DNA from: an uncultured Eremococcus sp.
GTDB lineage: Bacteria > Bacillota > Bacilli > Lactobacillales > Aerococcaceae
DNA: 24,007 nucleotides
Assembly (NCBI GenBank): GCA_943914835.1
Contig: CALUDO010000017.1
Location: 1-24,007 of the forward strand
Direction of reading: 5' to 3'
Below are positions 1 through 6,923 of this stretch, in pieces; positions within the stretch are counted from its first letter, which is position 1, and the number at the start of each line of letters is the position of its first letter. The notes under the pieces are model-generated. The model was given only the letters and a program-made list of their open reading frames with translations. It did no database searches and had not been told where the DNA came from. A program made the position numbers and the translations under genes.

Positions 1-6
1 GTAGTC

Positions 7-761
7 ATGTCTCAAAAAATTTTAGAAATATATAATTTATTTAAGTCTTTTAATAATAATGAAGAAAAGGCTACCACCGTCATAAAGGATATTAGTTTTC
101 AAGTACAAGCAGGGGAATTTCTTACGGTCATGGGACCATCAGGCTCAGGTAAGTCCACTCTCCTTTATTGTGTAAGTGGTATGGATAGCATTGATTCAGG
201 ACAAGTAGTCTTAGATGATCAAGAAATCTCAGGTCTCTCGAAAGAGGAAGCATCCAAACACCGACTGACCAAGATGGGATTTATTTTCCAGAGCCCGACC
301 ATGTTAAAAAACCTAAATATTATCGATAACATTGTATTACCTGCCTTCAAAAACGGTAAGGAAGACAAGAAAGCTATCTATGAAAAGGCAAAAGAACTTA
401 TGGAAGCAACCAGTATAGGTGGTTTGACTGATAGAACCATTAACAAGGTTTCTGGGGGAGAACTACAAAGGGCAAGTATTTGTAGGGCAATGATAAACCA
501 GCCTGCAATCATTTTTGGAGATGAGCCAACAGGAGCACTTAATTCCAAGACCTCTTTAGAAATTATTAACCTCTTAAAGAAAATCAACGATAAAGGCTCA
601 ACTATAATCTTAGTAACCCACGATCCTAAGGTTGCCATGGCCAGCAAGAGGGTAATTTTCATGAAAGACGGCCAAATTCAAGTGACTTAAAAATTGACGG
701 TCTATCTGACGAAGAAAGAAGAGAAAAAGTCATGGGGAAAATGCTTGAGCTAAATATATAA
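7..761 (+). pseudogene. ABC transporter ATPase, peptide-resistance type, frameshifted at C-terminus
   Basis: ATP-binding subunit of a MacB/BceA/Vex2-type exporter. The open frame (7-690, 227 aa) has Walker A GPSGSGKST near residues 43-51, signature VSGGELQRA, Walker B AIIFGDEPTGALNS and the H-loop in LVTHD, so the ATPase core is complete. After the stop at 688-690, another frame continues from 684 to 761. It encodes DLKIDGLSDEERREKVMGKM followed by LELNI, and this acidic helical tail ending in a short hydrophobic stretch is typical of the family. Joining the frames gives about 252 aa, the usual family length, so a 1-nt indel near 680-684 is the likely cause. The cognate FtsX-like permease normally lies next to the ATPase, but none follows here. 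Only six bases precede the start, so upstream partners and the ribosome-binding site cannot be judged. The core may still be made; function as an exporter is doubtful without a permease. Confidence 0.8.
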
Positions 762-931
762 TTTAGAGAACTTCCCGCTGTATATCATTTTCACGAGGTA
801 TTTAGTGTTGAGCAGGGCTAAATTTCTAGGAGACTTATGTTAATAATATATAGTATAAAAATTTAGCTGCCATTTTGGATCTTCACATCTGCCTCGATTT
901 TCTTTACCAATGATTAGCTTTTATGTCTACA

Positions 932-940
932 TGATATAAT
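932..940 (+). promoter_or_regulatory. Extended -10 promoter for the DUF1801 gene
   Basis: TGATATAAT is an extended -10 (TG-N-TATAAT) about 70 bases before the DUF1801 start. No clear -35 is visible, which extended -10 promoters tolerate. The rest of 762-1008 holds no gene that I can support. Confidence 0.45.
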
Positions 941-1008
941 CTAACTTATTTACAACCTAAACAGATGAGTTGTAAAACATTTTCAATTTTGCATAAGGAA
1001 GTGATGCC

Positions 1009-1425
1009 ATGCCTAAATTTGCACCTACACAACAAACTGTCGATGAAGTTATCTTAGCTTTAAAATCAAAAAATAAGCAAGAGGATGCCTGGAAGTTGTT
1101 GGCAATCTGCCAATCTATTTGTGACATGGACCCACAAGTCTGGTACCCGGGCATCATCGGTTTCGGGAAATTTCATTATAAGACGGATAGTGGTCTGGAG
1201 GGAGATTCCCCTTTATTATCATTTGCCGCTAGACAGGCTAGAATTACCTTGTATATTGATCGCGACCTTCCTAGGAGGGAAGACTACCTAAGACGCCTAG
1301 GTAAACATAAACGAGGGGCGGCTTGCGTCTATATTAATAAATTAGATGATATTGATCTGGATATTCTAGAGGCAATGCTAAAAGACTTATTCGTATTTAC
1401 TAAGGATAAAAATAATTTGGAATAA
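1009..1425 (+). CDS. DUF1801 domain-containing protein
   Basis: Small cytoplasmic protein (138 aa) of the DUF1801 (YdhG-like) family, whose biochemical role is unknown. Family hallmarks are visible: MDPQVWYPGIIGFGKFHYK near residues 44-62, the EGD-SPLLSFAARQARITLYI core, and a C-terminal RRLGKHKRGAACVYINKLDDIDL stretch (here split: LGKHKRG then CVYINKL). Length is normal for the family and the frame is intact. The ATG is preceded by AAGGAAGTG. It is monocistronic: the next gene (MazG-like) is convergent on the other strand. Family assignment is confident; function is not known. Confidence 0.85.
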   Translation: MPKFAPTQQTVDEVILALKSKNKQEDAWKLLAICQSICDMDPQVWYPGIIGFGKFHYKTDSGLEGDSPLLSFAARQARITLYIDRDLPRREDYLRRLGKHKRGAACVYINKLDDIDLDILEAMLKDLFVFTKDKNNLE

Positions 1426-1430
1426 TTAGA

Positions 1431-1447
1431 ATAAGCTTGACTTATTT
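1431..1447. terminator. Weak AT-rich hairpin between convergent genes
   Basis: AATAAG-CTTGA-CTTATT forms a 6-bp stem just after the DUF1801 stop, followed by only a short T stretch. It could end transcription of the DUF1801 gene, but the stem is weak. Confidence 0.3.
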
Positions 1448-1522
1448 AATGGAATAGACCTTGGGATTGGAATTAAATAAACTATTTATCCTAGATTTCT
1501 TCCTAAGAGGAAAGCTTTTATT

Positions 1523-1843
1523 CTATGATTTTCTGTAGCGGTCTAATAATTTATCTTGATGGGAGGCCATAATGGATTCCAAACTCATACCATATTTATC
1601 TGCCAATATAACTAGGTTGTCTAGTACATCTCCGATTTCCTCTTCTAGATTCTTCAATAAATCTTCATGGTCAGCTACGATCTCGTCTGGTCGATCCCTG
1701 CCAATTTCAATCGCCCGGATGGCGCGAGCCACTTCACCCACTTCTTCCGACAAAAAGTTGACACGAATAAAGGGATTATACTCATACCATTGTCGGTCTT
1801 TATAGAATTGGCAAATCCATTCTTGATATTCTTGGATATCCAT
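1523..1843 (-). CDS. MazG-like nucleotide pyrophosphohydrolase
   Basis: Single-domain all-alpha NTP pyrophosphohydrolase of the MazG/HisE/dUTPase superfamily (106 aa). Members hydrolyse (d)NTPs to NMP and pyrophosphate and often act in house-cleaning of non-canonical nucleotides. The metal-binding signature is present: EExxE at E33-E34-E37 (SEEVGEV) and ExxxD in EEIGDVLDN around residues 68-76. The short length matches stand-alone Firmicutes MazG-like proteins rather than the two-domain E. coli MazG. Start choice is supported by AAGGAGG eight bases upstream on the minus strand. The substrate cannot be read from the sequence. It is divergent from the GNAT gene at 1969. Confidence 0.85.
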   Translation of the reverse strand: MDIQEYQEWICQFYKDRQWYEYNPFIRVNFLSEEVGEVARAIRAIEIGRDRPDEIVADHEDLLKNLEEEIGDVLDNLVILADKYGMSLESIMASHQDKLLDRYRKS

Positions 1844-1878
1844 GTTTTTTTCCTCCTTATAGATTCAATATGTGATAA

Positions 1879-1907
1879 ATGATACACTAACTTTCGAGGC
1901 CCGTCAG
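1879..1907 (-). promoter_or_regulatory. Candidate promoter for the MazG-like gene
   Basis: On the minus strand CTGACG (1902-1907) and TATCAT (1879-1884) are 17 bases apart, with 4/6 and 5/6 matches to the sigma-A consensus, about 35 bases upstream of the start. Confidence 0.4.
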
Positions 1908-1968
1908 GGGCTAATATATAAGTTAAAAGTATTGAGTGACTAATTATGCATGCGAAGGAATCGAGGAA

Positions 1969-2481
1969 ATGATGAAGATTAGACAAGAGACACCAGCGGA
2001 TTACAAGCACATAGATTGTTTAATCACAACGGCCTTTGAAAATGCTGCCCATGCTGATGGAAATGAACATGATTTAGTAAGGGCACTCAGAGAAGGGGAA
2101 AACTATATCCCTGAATTATCCCTAGTGGCTGAAGAAGACGGAGTCCTCCTAGGTCATATCCTATTTACCCGAGCTAAGGTGGAAGAAACTACTGTTCTAG
2201 CCTTGGCTCCCTTAGCTGTCAAGCCAGAATACCAAGGGCAGGGAATTGGAAGAGCACTGATTCAAAGGGGGCATGACATAGCCTATGAATTAGGCTATGT
2301 CTATTCTTTAGATTTAGGGAGTGAAAACTATTATCCAAAATTAGGCTATAAACCTGCCCATCTTTTTGGAATTATGCCTCCCTTTGATGTCCCGGCTGTA
2401 AACTTTATGGCCATCAAAATTAATGATGCAAGCCCGGAAATCACGGGTGTCTTAGAATATGCAAAAGAATTTGGCATTTAA
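1969..2481 (+). CDS. GNAT N-acetyltransferase, YhbS-like
   Basis: GCN5-related acetyltransferase. After MMKIRQETPADY, the usual opening of YhbS-type proteins, come a conserved DxNEHDLVRALR segment, the strand LSLVAEEDGVLLGHILF, and the acetyl-CoA pyrophosphate loop in VKPEYQGQGIGRALI. A C-terminal YYPKLGYKPA segment and a final GVLEYAKEF match the family. An upstream GTG (1936) also opens this frame, but it adds an atypical cysteine-containing leader and has no ribosome-binding site, while AAGGA lies 9 bases before ATG 1969. About 170 aa, normal length. The acceptor substrate is unknown. It lies 73 bases upstream of the DUF2200 gene and is possibly cotranscribed with it. Confidence 0.85.
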   Translation: MMKIRQETPADYKHIDCLITTAFENAAHADGNEHDLVRALREGENYIPELSLVAEEDGVLLGHILFTRAKVEETTVLALAPLAVKPEYQGQGIGRALIQRGHDIAYELGYVYSLDLGSENYYPKLGYKPAHLFGIMPPFDVPAVNFMAIKINDASPEITGVLEYAKEFGI

Positions 2482-2554
2482 AGTATTGCCTTAGAAAAAA
2501 TTGACCTGCCTCATTTTCACTGTAAATGGTAAGGACTTATAAAGGAGATAATCA

Positions 2555-2905
2555 ATGGCACAGGAAAAAATCTATTCTTTGGCTTTCGCTAAGGTCTATC
2601 CTATGCTGATTGCCAAGGCCGAAAGAAAAGGTCGGACCAAGGAAGAAGTTTTAGAAATTTCCTCATGGCTAACAGGATATAGATCTGAGGATATCGAAGA
2701 CTTAATGGAAACGGATAAAAGATACGGAGACTTCTTTAAAGAAGCTCCCAGTCTCAATCCTAAACGTAAGCTCATTAAGGGGACCATCTGCGGCGTCCGA
2801 GTGGAGTCTATCCAAGAACCTTTGATGCAGGAAATTCGCTACTTAGACAAGTTGGTCGATGAACTTGCCAAAGGTAAAGCCATGGACAAGATTCTTCGTA
2901 AATAG
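2555..2905 (+). CDS. DUF2200 domain-containing protein
   Basis: Full-length member (116 aa) of the DUF2200 family, a small highly conserved cytoplasmic family without an assigned function. Conserved blocks are intact: KIYSLAFAKVYPMLIAKAERKGRT at the N-terminus (shown here only as KIYSLAFAKVYP and KAERKGRT), ISSWLTGY, FFKEAP-LNP, IKGTICGVRVE and the C-terminal IRYLDKLVDELAKGKAM. The ATG follows AAAGGAGA with good spacing. A strong hairpin follows at 2933. Assignment is confident from the block pattern; no activity can be proposed from sequence alone. Confidence 0.88.
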   Translation: MAQEKIYSLAFAKVYPMLIAKAERKGRTKEEVLEISSWLTGYRSEDIEDLMETDKRYGDFFKEAPSLNPKRKLIKGTICGVRVESIQEPLMQEIRYLDKLVDELAKGKAMDKILRK

Positions 2906-2932
2906 AGTGTAAGTTTGGATAGTAAATCAGAG

Positions 2933-2967
2933 AAAAGCGGCCATTCATTTTGGATGACCGCTTTTTT
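2933..2967. terminator. Bidirectional rho-independent terminator
   Basis: AAAAGCGG (2933-2940) pairs with CCGCTTTT (2958-2965), with further imperfect pairing inside (CATTC with GGATG). The A- and T-flanks suit termination of both DUF2200 and the convergent nitroreductase gene. Confidence 0.8.
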
Positions 2968-2978
2968 GAATGGCTCTA

Positions 2979-3725
2979 TTATTTAATAATAAAGCCTTGC
3001 TTAAGCAGGGTTTTAAACATTTCTTCGCGTTTCTCTAAGACACGCCCTTGTTTTTTGGGGATTTGGGTTGAGAACTTATCTGAACGACGATTGCTGTCTC
3101 TTAAATCATAATAAGTTTCCATTTCTTGGTCATAATCAGCGATGACTTCATGGTAATTATCATAGATTTCATAGTGATCGACCGAGCTTTTGATGTCCAT
3201 GGACATCTTGGGTTTAATCTGAGGGTCTTGGTCGGGAATTCCGAAACCGAGTCCTACTGCAGGATATGTGAGCTTAGGTAACTTGAGTAGGTCGATTATA
3301 TGGGCTGTATTATTATGGATGTTGCCGAAATAGTTGGCTCCGAGTCCCATACTTTCCAGGGCATTGACGACATTCTGTGTGGCTATGATAGCATCTGTAT
3401 AAGCCTGGATAAACTTGTCGAAGCCAATCATGAGATCATTTTCAACCCCATCCTCTTGGGCAAGGGTGTAATTTCTATATAAATCAGCGACAAAAATCCA
3501 TAAATGAGGGGCTCGGGCCATATAATCTTGTTTCCCATTTTCTGCCAGGGCATCCTTGACTTCTTGGTTTTCGATACGAATGATGGAAAAGAACTGCATA
3601 CCATTACTCGTTGCTCCAGAGTTTGCTACTTGGAGTAGGGTCTGAATGGTTTGTTCATCCAGTCTTTGGTTCTTGAATTCTCGAATCGTGCGATGATTTA
3701 ATTGGGATTTGATTGTTTCGTTCAT
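2979..3725 (-). CDS. Nitroreductase-family NADPH-dependent FMN oxidoreductase
   Basis: Flavin oxidoreductase of the NfsA/FRP branch of the nitroreductase family (about 248 aa), which binds FMN and transfers hydride from NAD(P)H to nitroaromatics, quinones or flavins. The N-terminal FMN-binding motif HRTIREFKNQRLDEQTI and the phosphate-contact region ANSGATSNGMQFFSIIRI are visible, as are QNVVNALESMGLGANYFG and the GLGFGIPDQ segment. I place the start at ATG 3725 because AAAGGAG lies seven bases upstream and homologues begin with MNETI-like sequence; an in-frame start at 3794 would add a 23-aa leader without support. The C-terminus is basic and intact. It has its own promoter (3753-3781) and ends at the shared terminator. 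The physiological substrate is unknown. Confidence 0.88.
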   Translation of the reverse strand: MNETIKSQLNHRTIREFKNQRLDEQTIQTLLQVANSGATSNGMQFFSIIRIENQEVKDALAENGKQDYMARAPHLWIFVADLYRNYTLAQEDGVENDLMIGFDKFIQAYTDAIIATQNVVNALESMGLGANYFGNIHNNTAHIIDLLKLPKLTYPAVGLGFGIPDQDPQIKPKMSMDIKSSVDHYEIYDNYHEVIADYDQEMETYYDLRDSNRRSDKFSTQIPKKQGRVLEKREEMFKTLLKQGFIIK

Positions 3726-3752
3726 TATAGACTCCTTTACGCCTTTTATTAG

Positions 3753-3781
3753 GTTATACCGTAAATCATATAGGGTGTAAA
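3753..3781 (-). promoter_or_regulatory. Sigma-A promoter of the nitroreductase gene
   Basis: On the minus strand TTTACA (3776-3781) and TATAAC (3753-3758) are separated by exactly 17 bases, 5/6 matches each to the -35 and -10 consensus, about 28 bases from the chosen start. The -35 is embedded in GAACAGGTCACTTTACA, which recurs with one change at 8571-8587. Confidence 0.65.
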
Positions 3782-3953
3782 GTGACCTGTTCATATAAAT
3801 TCTGGTTAATAGATGATAAACTAGTCATAAGTAATGAAATTGTGACATTATTAGCCTGGGATTATACATTTTAAACGGTATATTCCCTTTGGACTTATAC
3901 AGTTGAATCTGTCGATCGACCCTGGATACTTTCAAGGAATGTGAGGAAAAGCC

Positions 3954-4433
3954 ATGGAAATAGTCATTAAAGAAATGACTGATAGACGTCTTAAAGAAAG
4001 CGCTGCCCGGGAAATTTTATATGATTTACCGGAATGGTTTGGTATGTCTGAATCCACAGAAACTTACATTAGAGAATCTAAAGGTCTGCCTTTTATCGTG
4101 GCCTATGCTGACGGAAAGCTGGCAGGTTTTATTGTCCTACAAGCGTCGAGTCACTCGACAGCAGAAATCTTTGTTATGGGCGTTAAGAAAGAATTCCATG
4201 GCATGGGAGTGGGTAGACGTTTGAATGCAGCCTACGAAGACCTAGCACAGAAATCTGGATATACCTATTCTCAGGTCAAGACAGTTCAATCTGGACATTA
4301 TAAGGAATATGATATCACTAACTACTTCTACCAAGCCATGGCTTATGTTGAACTAGAGTGTTTCCCCAATTTGTGGGACAAGCACAACCCATGCCAAATC
4401 TATGTTAAATATCTAGGGGAGCTGGATAGTTAG
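3954..4433 (+). CDS. GNAT N-acetyltransferase
   Basis: GCN5-related acetyltransferase (159 aa). It opens with a helix-rich region containing EILYDLPEWFG, then LPFIVAYADGKLAGFIVL, a beta-4 strand EIFVMGVKKEF and the acetyl-CoA loop HGMGVGRRLN, followed by QVKTVQSGHYKEYD and a FYQAMAYVELECFPNLWDK C-terminal fold end. The frame is intact and of normal length, with TGAGGAAAAG before the ATG. The LPEWFG opening and the ECFPNLW tail are shared by a group of uncharacterised Firmicutes acetyltransferases; the acceptor is unknown. It is monocistronic with a clear terminator at 4492. Confidence 0.85.
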   Translation: MEIVIKEMTDRRLKESAAREILYDLPEWFGMSESTETYIRESKGLPFIVAYADGKLAGFIVLQASSHSTAEIFVMGVKKEFHGMGVGRRLNAAYEDLAQKSGYTYSQVKTVQSGHYKEYDITNYFYQAMAYVELECFPNLWDKHNPCQIYVKYLGELDS

Positions 4434-4491
4434 GTTGGTAAAATTGATGCGAGTAAAGAAGGATAGAATTGAATATATTCCTGAAGAATAG

Positions 4492-4526
4492 TGTAGCCGT
4501 CATTTCAAGGGCTACATTATTTTTTT
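4492..4526 (+). terminator. Rho-independent terminator after GNAT gene
   Basis: TGTAGCC (4492-4498) pairs with GGCTACA (4509-4515), followed by TTATTTTTTT. Confidence 0.85.
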
Positions 4527-4555
4527 GATGATTTGTAATAGTTAAAGCCCGATAC

Positions 4556-4582
4556 ACCCCTAAATTAACCTCAAGTCTCGTA
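4556..4582 (+). promoter_or_regulatory. Candidate SigI-type autoregulatory promoter
   Basis: ACCCCT (4556-4561) and CGTA (4579-4582) are 17 bases apart upstream of the SigI-like gene. They resemble the ACCCCC/CGWA elements reported for SigI-dependent promoters, and sigI operons are typically autoregulated. A separate vegetative -10 (TATAAT, 4608-4613) sits closer to the start and has no good -35. Inferred from motif and location only. Confidence 0.4.
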
Positions 4583-4644
4583 TATATTAATTAAAGGGAG
4601 GATATAGTATAATAGATATGATACTTATATGTTAGGAGATTGGA

Positions 4645-5016
4645 ATGAACACTGAGATTAACCAACTGATTCGTGACCATTATGGATTTATTATTAAGGC
4701 CACCAGTGATTCCTTGAATCGTTATGTCAATGTTCATAACGACGATGCCTTCTCTATAGCGCTTCAATCCTTTGAAGAAGCTTGCCAAAAATATGATCAA
4801 GATAAGGGTCCCTTTTTGGCCTATGCCAAATTGGTCATTCGCAGTCGTCTGATTGACCATGTGCGACGGGAGAAGAAGCATTCAGAGGCTATGTCTCTCG
4901 ATTATTTAACAGAGAAAGGAGTCCAGGTCTCCGACCCGAGTCAAAATCATCAAGAGGATTATTCCCTGAAACAGGTGAAAACAGTAGTTCTCTTATCTTT
5001 GGAGGAGCCGCCTTAG
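4645..5016 (+). pseudogene. sigI: SigI-like sigma factor, 3'-truncated
   Basis: N-terminal half of a sigma-70 family factor close to B. subtilis SigI. Residues 1-85 show the region-2 pattern: LIRDHYGFIIKATSDSLNRY, then DDAFSIALQSFEEACQKYD, then KGPFLAYAKLVIRSRLIDHVRREKKH. SigI proteins are about 240-250 aa and carry a C-terminal -35-binding domain; here the similarity stops after about residue 109 (EDYSLKQ) and the frame ends at 5014-5016 after unrelated residues. The DNA past the break encodes, in another frame, the anchor end of a surface protein (4956-5075). No RsgI-type anti-sigma gene follows. The product would bind core polymerase poorly at best and could not read a -35. ATG is preceded by TTAGGAGA. 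It is likely a deletion remnant. Confidence 0.8.
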
Positions 5017-5075
5017 CAATATTAACTAATTTGGGATTAATGGTTACAGCACCCAAAAAATATAAAAATTTATAA
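4956..5075 (+). pseudogene. 3' end of an LPXTG-type cell-wall-anchored protein gene
   Basis: Overlapping the sigma remnant in another frame is FPETGENSSS, then a hydrophobic stretch SLIFGGAALAILTNLGLMV and a basic end PKKYKNL, with a stop at 5073-5075. This is the order of a sortase sorting signal: LPXTG-like pentapeptide, membrane segment, positive tail. The first residue is F rather than L. Nothing of the ectodomain remains upstream, because the frame runs straight into sigI sequence. The strong terminator at 5123 was probably that of the lost surface-protein gene. Confidence 0.75.
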
Positions 5076-5122
5076 GATAGCGGAAACCTATCATTTTTGT
5101 TTGCTTCATGTATTCTAAAAGT

Positions 5123-5158
5123 AACAGGTAATTGAGAGATCTCAATTATCTGTTTTTT
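5123..5158 (+). terminator. Strong rho-independent terminator
   Basis: A stem of about 14 bp centred on ATTGAGA-GA-TCTCAAT, extended by ACAGGTA/TATCTGT-type pairs with one G-T wobble, ends in TTTTTT. Confidence 0.85.
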
Positions 5159-5239
5159 AGTTTAAATTTATTTAATTTGCTTATTTATTTACTATTAGGT
5201 TTGGAAATAAATATGATATTATAGACTAGAGGTGATAAT

Positions 5240-6619
5240 ATGAAGAAATTGGTTAAATTGCTGTTAACACTTGGGGGCTTCTTCTTATTAGGAGGGCTAT
5301 CTTTCTCAGTAGAAGCTAGGGAAGAGGATCATTTCATTCGGAGTGAGTCCTGGTATCAGGATTATAATCAGGGTTTCCAAGATTGGGCTAGTCAAATGGG
5401 GCAATCTTATATACGCTACTTCCCAGGAGATACGGAAGTCTTTCGTCATAGTGGTTTAAGTCTGGATGACCTACTGGATCAGGTTCAAATAGACCAGCAA
5501 CCCGTTAAAATGGCACTCGCCAACCAAGTGGCGGTGGATACGGACTATATTATTGATGCGATTTATTCAACCTATCATCCAGATCAGGCAGTTGATCGCT
5601 TAATTACTTACTTTATTGTCGAAGATCCGGCAGGAAATCTACAAACCTTGGTCAGTGAACAAACGGATACCACTTATCCTATTCAGTTCAAACCAACAGC
5701 CAATAGTGATCTAAGTGCCTTGGTCTATAATGTATCAGATGAGGGAGCCCCTGCATCCAATGATACAATTCTTGGCATTGCTAATGCTTTGAAGGATGGG
5801 GGAGAGGCATCCGATACGGATTCGGCTTATCAGGCAATGAATGATCTTCATGAACAAATATCACTGCTGCTAAAAAAGTACTTTCCTGAGGATGAATATG
5901 GAATCTTTCTAGGGCAAGGTTTGGTTGCTCCAAAAGGAGGCTTCCTGATCCTAGATGTTACTATAGACGGTGAATCTTATCTAATGAGCCAAGGGGAAGA
6001 AAATGATTGCGATTTTGAATTTATATATTCAATTATGAATCAAGCAGAAGGACGCGAAGACAAGGATTTTGTTATTTTATATAATCGCCATACAGATCAA
6101 TACATTTTAGCCAATCAAGTAGGTGAACCAGTTGAGGATAAATACAAAACCTGGGATGACCCCCAACTGATTCAAGAGCTTGATGATTTGTTGAAGGGCA
6201 AGATTCAAATCAGCGAAGAACCATCATCGGATAACCGCTTGGCTGACTTGTTTATGAATCGGGATCAAAGTTTTTCACTTGAGGAGTGTGAGAAGTATTT
6301 AAGGATTGATTATGGAGATTTATTGCCTGATGAGAGTCCCTTGGTTATAGACCGTCATTATAAATGGGAATATAATGAGGGTATGAATTCTATTATTATA
6401 AATCAAAGTAGCCCTGGACTTTACTACGTTTTACAATCGATGGGAGGACCGGTTTTTAGCGCTGGATATTTCAGCTCAGGTGGCAATATTATTGCAGTCT
6501 ATTGGCATAGAGGTCCAACGGGGACTGCGAAACTTGTTGATAGGGAAAGTCTAGAAGAAATAGAAGTATTTGAATTTAATGGTGATCAACATCAAGAGTA
6601 TTTAGATTTAATCCGTTAA
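5240..6619 (+). CDS. Secreted protein with DUF4767-like N-terminal region
   Basis: Exported protein of 459 aa. Residues 1-26 are a Sec signal peptide (basic KKLVK, hydrophobic core, SVEA cleavage site), with no lipobox cysteine. Residues about 35-180 resemble the DUF4767 (Lreu_0056-type) family of lactobacilli: a W...F-DWASQMGQSYIRY opening, an alternating strand region and a LITYFIVEDPAGNLQTLVSEQ stretch. This match is by eye and tentative. The rest (about 190-459) is acidic and I do not recognise it; it has no C-terminal anchor. GAGGTGAT before the ATG is a good ribosome-binding site. It sits between the surface-protein terminator and the ABC-F leader, so it is probably monocistronic. A role at the cell surface is inferred from export only. 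Confidence 0.75.
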   Translation: MKKLVKLLLTLGGFFLLGGLSFSVEAREEDHFIRSESWYQDYNQGFQDWASQMGQSYIRYFPGDTEVFRHSGLSLDDLLDQVQIDQQPVKMALANQVAVDTDYIIDAIYSTYHPDQAVDRLITYFIVEDPAGNLQTLVSEQTDTTYPIQFKPTANSDLSALVYNVSDEGAPASNDTILGIANALKDGGEASDTDSAYQAMNDLHEQISLLLKKYFPEDEYGIFLGQGLVAPKGGFLILDVTIDGESYLMSQGEENDCDFEFIYSIMNQAEGREDKDFVILYNRHTDQYILANQVGEPVEDKYKTWDDPQLIQELDDLLKGKIQISEEPSSDNRLADLFMNRDQSFSLEECEKYLRIDYGDLLPDESPLVIDRHYKWEYNEGMNSIIINQSSPGLYYVLQSMGGPVFSAGYFSSGGNIIAVYWHRGPTGTAKLVDRESLEEIEVFEFNGDQHQEYLDLIR

Positions 6620-6674
6620 TTTATCTTATTAATATTTGGAAAGTAGATTTAAATCCGGCACGATACCCTGTCTT

Positions 6675-6703
6675 TTGCTCCTATGAATCCATTGTGCTAT
6701 ATT
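6675..6703 (+). promoter_or_regulatory. Promoter of the ABC-F leader transcript
   Basis: TTGCTC (6675-6680), 17-base spacer, TATATT (6698-6703) with an upstream TG giving the extended -10 TGCTATATT. Transcription from about 6710 would give a leader of more than 200 bases before the ABC-F gene. Confidence 0.55.
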
Positions 6704-6709
6704 GAAGCT

Positions 6710-6923
6710 AAGAAAAGAGGGATAAACATATGATTATTATCTAAGAAGCGCAGCAATTAAAGAAAGTATTATGGATAGGGGAGACCCTATGCCCTTTCTT
6801 GCGGTCTTTTTAGATAATCAAAGTGTGTATGCCCTTATATAAGGTTTTTTGTGTACCCTGCTTATCAGGAAGACTGGCTGCATTCGTATTTGCATGGCCA
6901 TCAATGATAAGGAGGGTATATTT
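6710..6923 (+). promoter_or_regulatory. Structured leader / candidate attenuator of ABC-F gene
   Basis: This long untranslated region contains: AGAGGG eight bases before a four-codon ORF (6730-6744, M-I-I-I-stop); a hairpin ATAGGG-GAGA-CCCTAT flanked by AAGAAAG and CTTTCTT, which can extend the stem; an alternative AGACC/GGTCT stem ending in TTTTT near 6800-6812; and CCTTATATAAGG followed directly by TTTTTT (6833-6850). TATGCCCTT occurs twice (6789-6797 and 6829-6837), which allows competing pairings. Mini-ORF plus mutually exclusive hairpins is the arrangement of ribosome-mediated attenuators known upstream of antibiotic-resistance ABC-F genes. The regulatory function is inferred. Confidence 0.5.
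6730..6744 (+). CDS. Putative leader mini-ORF (MIII)
   Basis: Four-codon ORF ATG-ATT-ATT-ATC-TAA with an SD-like AGAGGG eight bases upstream, in the ABC-F leader. Such uORFs couple ribosome stalling to leader folding in known attenuators. It may be fortuitous, because short ORFs are common by chance. Confidence 0.35.
   Translation: MIII

Noticed and set aside
1495..1516. TTCCT-AAG-AGGAA hairpin near the MazG-like stop codon
   Set aside because: A five-bp stem with no proper T-run on either strand; not a convincing terminator.
6849..6923. Extended TTG start of the ABC-F protein
   Set aside because: The added 25 residues come from the leader hairpin region and lack an SD; AAGGAGG directly before ATG 6924 decides the start.
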